Source of the DNA: Bacteroidales bacterium GP4
Lineage (GTDB): Bacteria > Bacteroidota > Bacteroidia > Bacteroidales > Muribaculaceae
Assembly: GCA_001701065.1 (NCBI GenBank)
Contig: DAAL01000229.1
Coordinates: forward strand, 1 to 6,739
Length of the DNA stretch: 6,739 nt
Direction of reading: 5' to 3'
Part shown: in pieces, positions 6,573 to 6,739 of the stretch
How the letters are laid out: every line of letters starts with the position of its first letter
How positions within the stretch are numbered: position 1 is the stretch's first letter
Notes under the pieces: model-generated
Seen by the model: the letters and a program-made list of their open reading frames with translations, nothing else
The model's database searches: none
What the model was told of the DNA's origin: nothing
Program-made: the position numbers and the translations under genes

Positions 6573-6739
6573 CAAGAATGGATAAGTCCATTCTTGACAT
6601 TTTGAAATAATAAGAAGCGTTATGCGTAATCTTGTGATTTGAGAACGTAGGAAATTTGACAAATAGCACAAGGATTAGCATAGTGGTTCTCACGCGTATA
6701 GCGTGGGCTACTATTGTTACATCTGTGCTAATGGTTTCC
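6573..6739 (+). ncRNA. Candidate structured non-coding RNA, cut off by the window end
   Basis: Directly after a promoter match lie several strong helices in series. P1 is a perfect 10-bp stem (6573-6582 with 6587-6596, loop TAAG). P2 pairs CTTGTGATTTG (6631-6641) with CAAAT (6660-6664) and CACAAG (6667-6672), leaving a two-base bulge. P3 pairs ATTAGCATAG (6674-6683) with CTGTGCTAAT (6723-6732), with one mismatch that is a G-U pair in RNA. P3 encloses CACGC/GCGTG (6691-6695 with 6701-6705), extended by two pairs. The frame from the ATG at 6622 has only six codons, so no long protein starts here. A known class that fits by promoter position and host order is the Bacteroidales-1 RNA motif, but I cannot confirm this. 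A long 5' leader of a gene beyond the edge, or a coding start inside the last bases, are alternatives. Confidence 0.45.

Overview
The window looks like ordinary chromosome from a member of the Bacteroidales (phylum Bacteroidota), possibly a gut Muribaculaceae or Prevotella relative. The evidence is mixed. There is a FadL/OmpP1-type outer membrane protein of the kind often labelled 'hemin receptor' in this order. Start codons lack a good Shine-Dalgarno sequence. The Bacteroidota promoter -7 element (TAnnTTTG) occurs three times as the same decamer, TAACTTTGCA. The family placement is inference, because no rRNA or marker gene is present.

Layout. Positions 1-504 (+) are the 3' end of a gene for a low-complexity Trp/Gly/Asn/Arg-rich protein of unknown function, followed after 46 bases by a FadL-like outer membrane protein (551-2209, +). 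The two are probably co-transcribed. A long hairpin (2233-2271) separates them from a Pif1/Dda-like superfamily 1B helicase that carries C-terminal tetratricopeptide repeats (2316-4316, +). That gene converges on purT (4373-5563, -), with a shared bidirectional terminator between them. purT encodes formate-dependent GAR transformylase. Its upstream region (5564-5842) holds a putative promoter and a roughly 160-base leader. A small gene (5843-6127, -) encodes a 94-residue protein with one membrane segment and a very acidic tail, and has its own putative promoter. About 380 bases without a recognisable gene follow. The last ~170 bases hold a third promoter, on the + strand, followed by a chain of strong stem-loops and no sustained reading frame. 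I read this as the 5' part of a structured non-coding RNA cut off by the window edge.

The genes do not form one pathway: they cover envelope transport, DNA or RNA unwinding, purine synthesis and one unknown membrane protein. I see no insertion sequence, phage, CRISPR or defence island. The least explained items are the structured RNA candidate at the right end and the small acidic membrane protein beside it.
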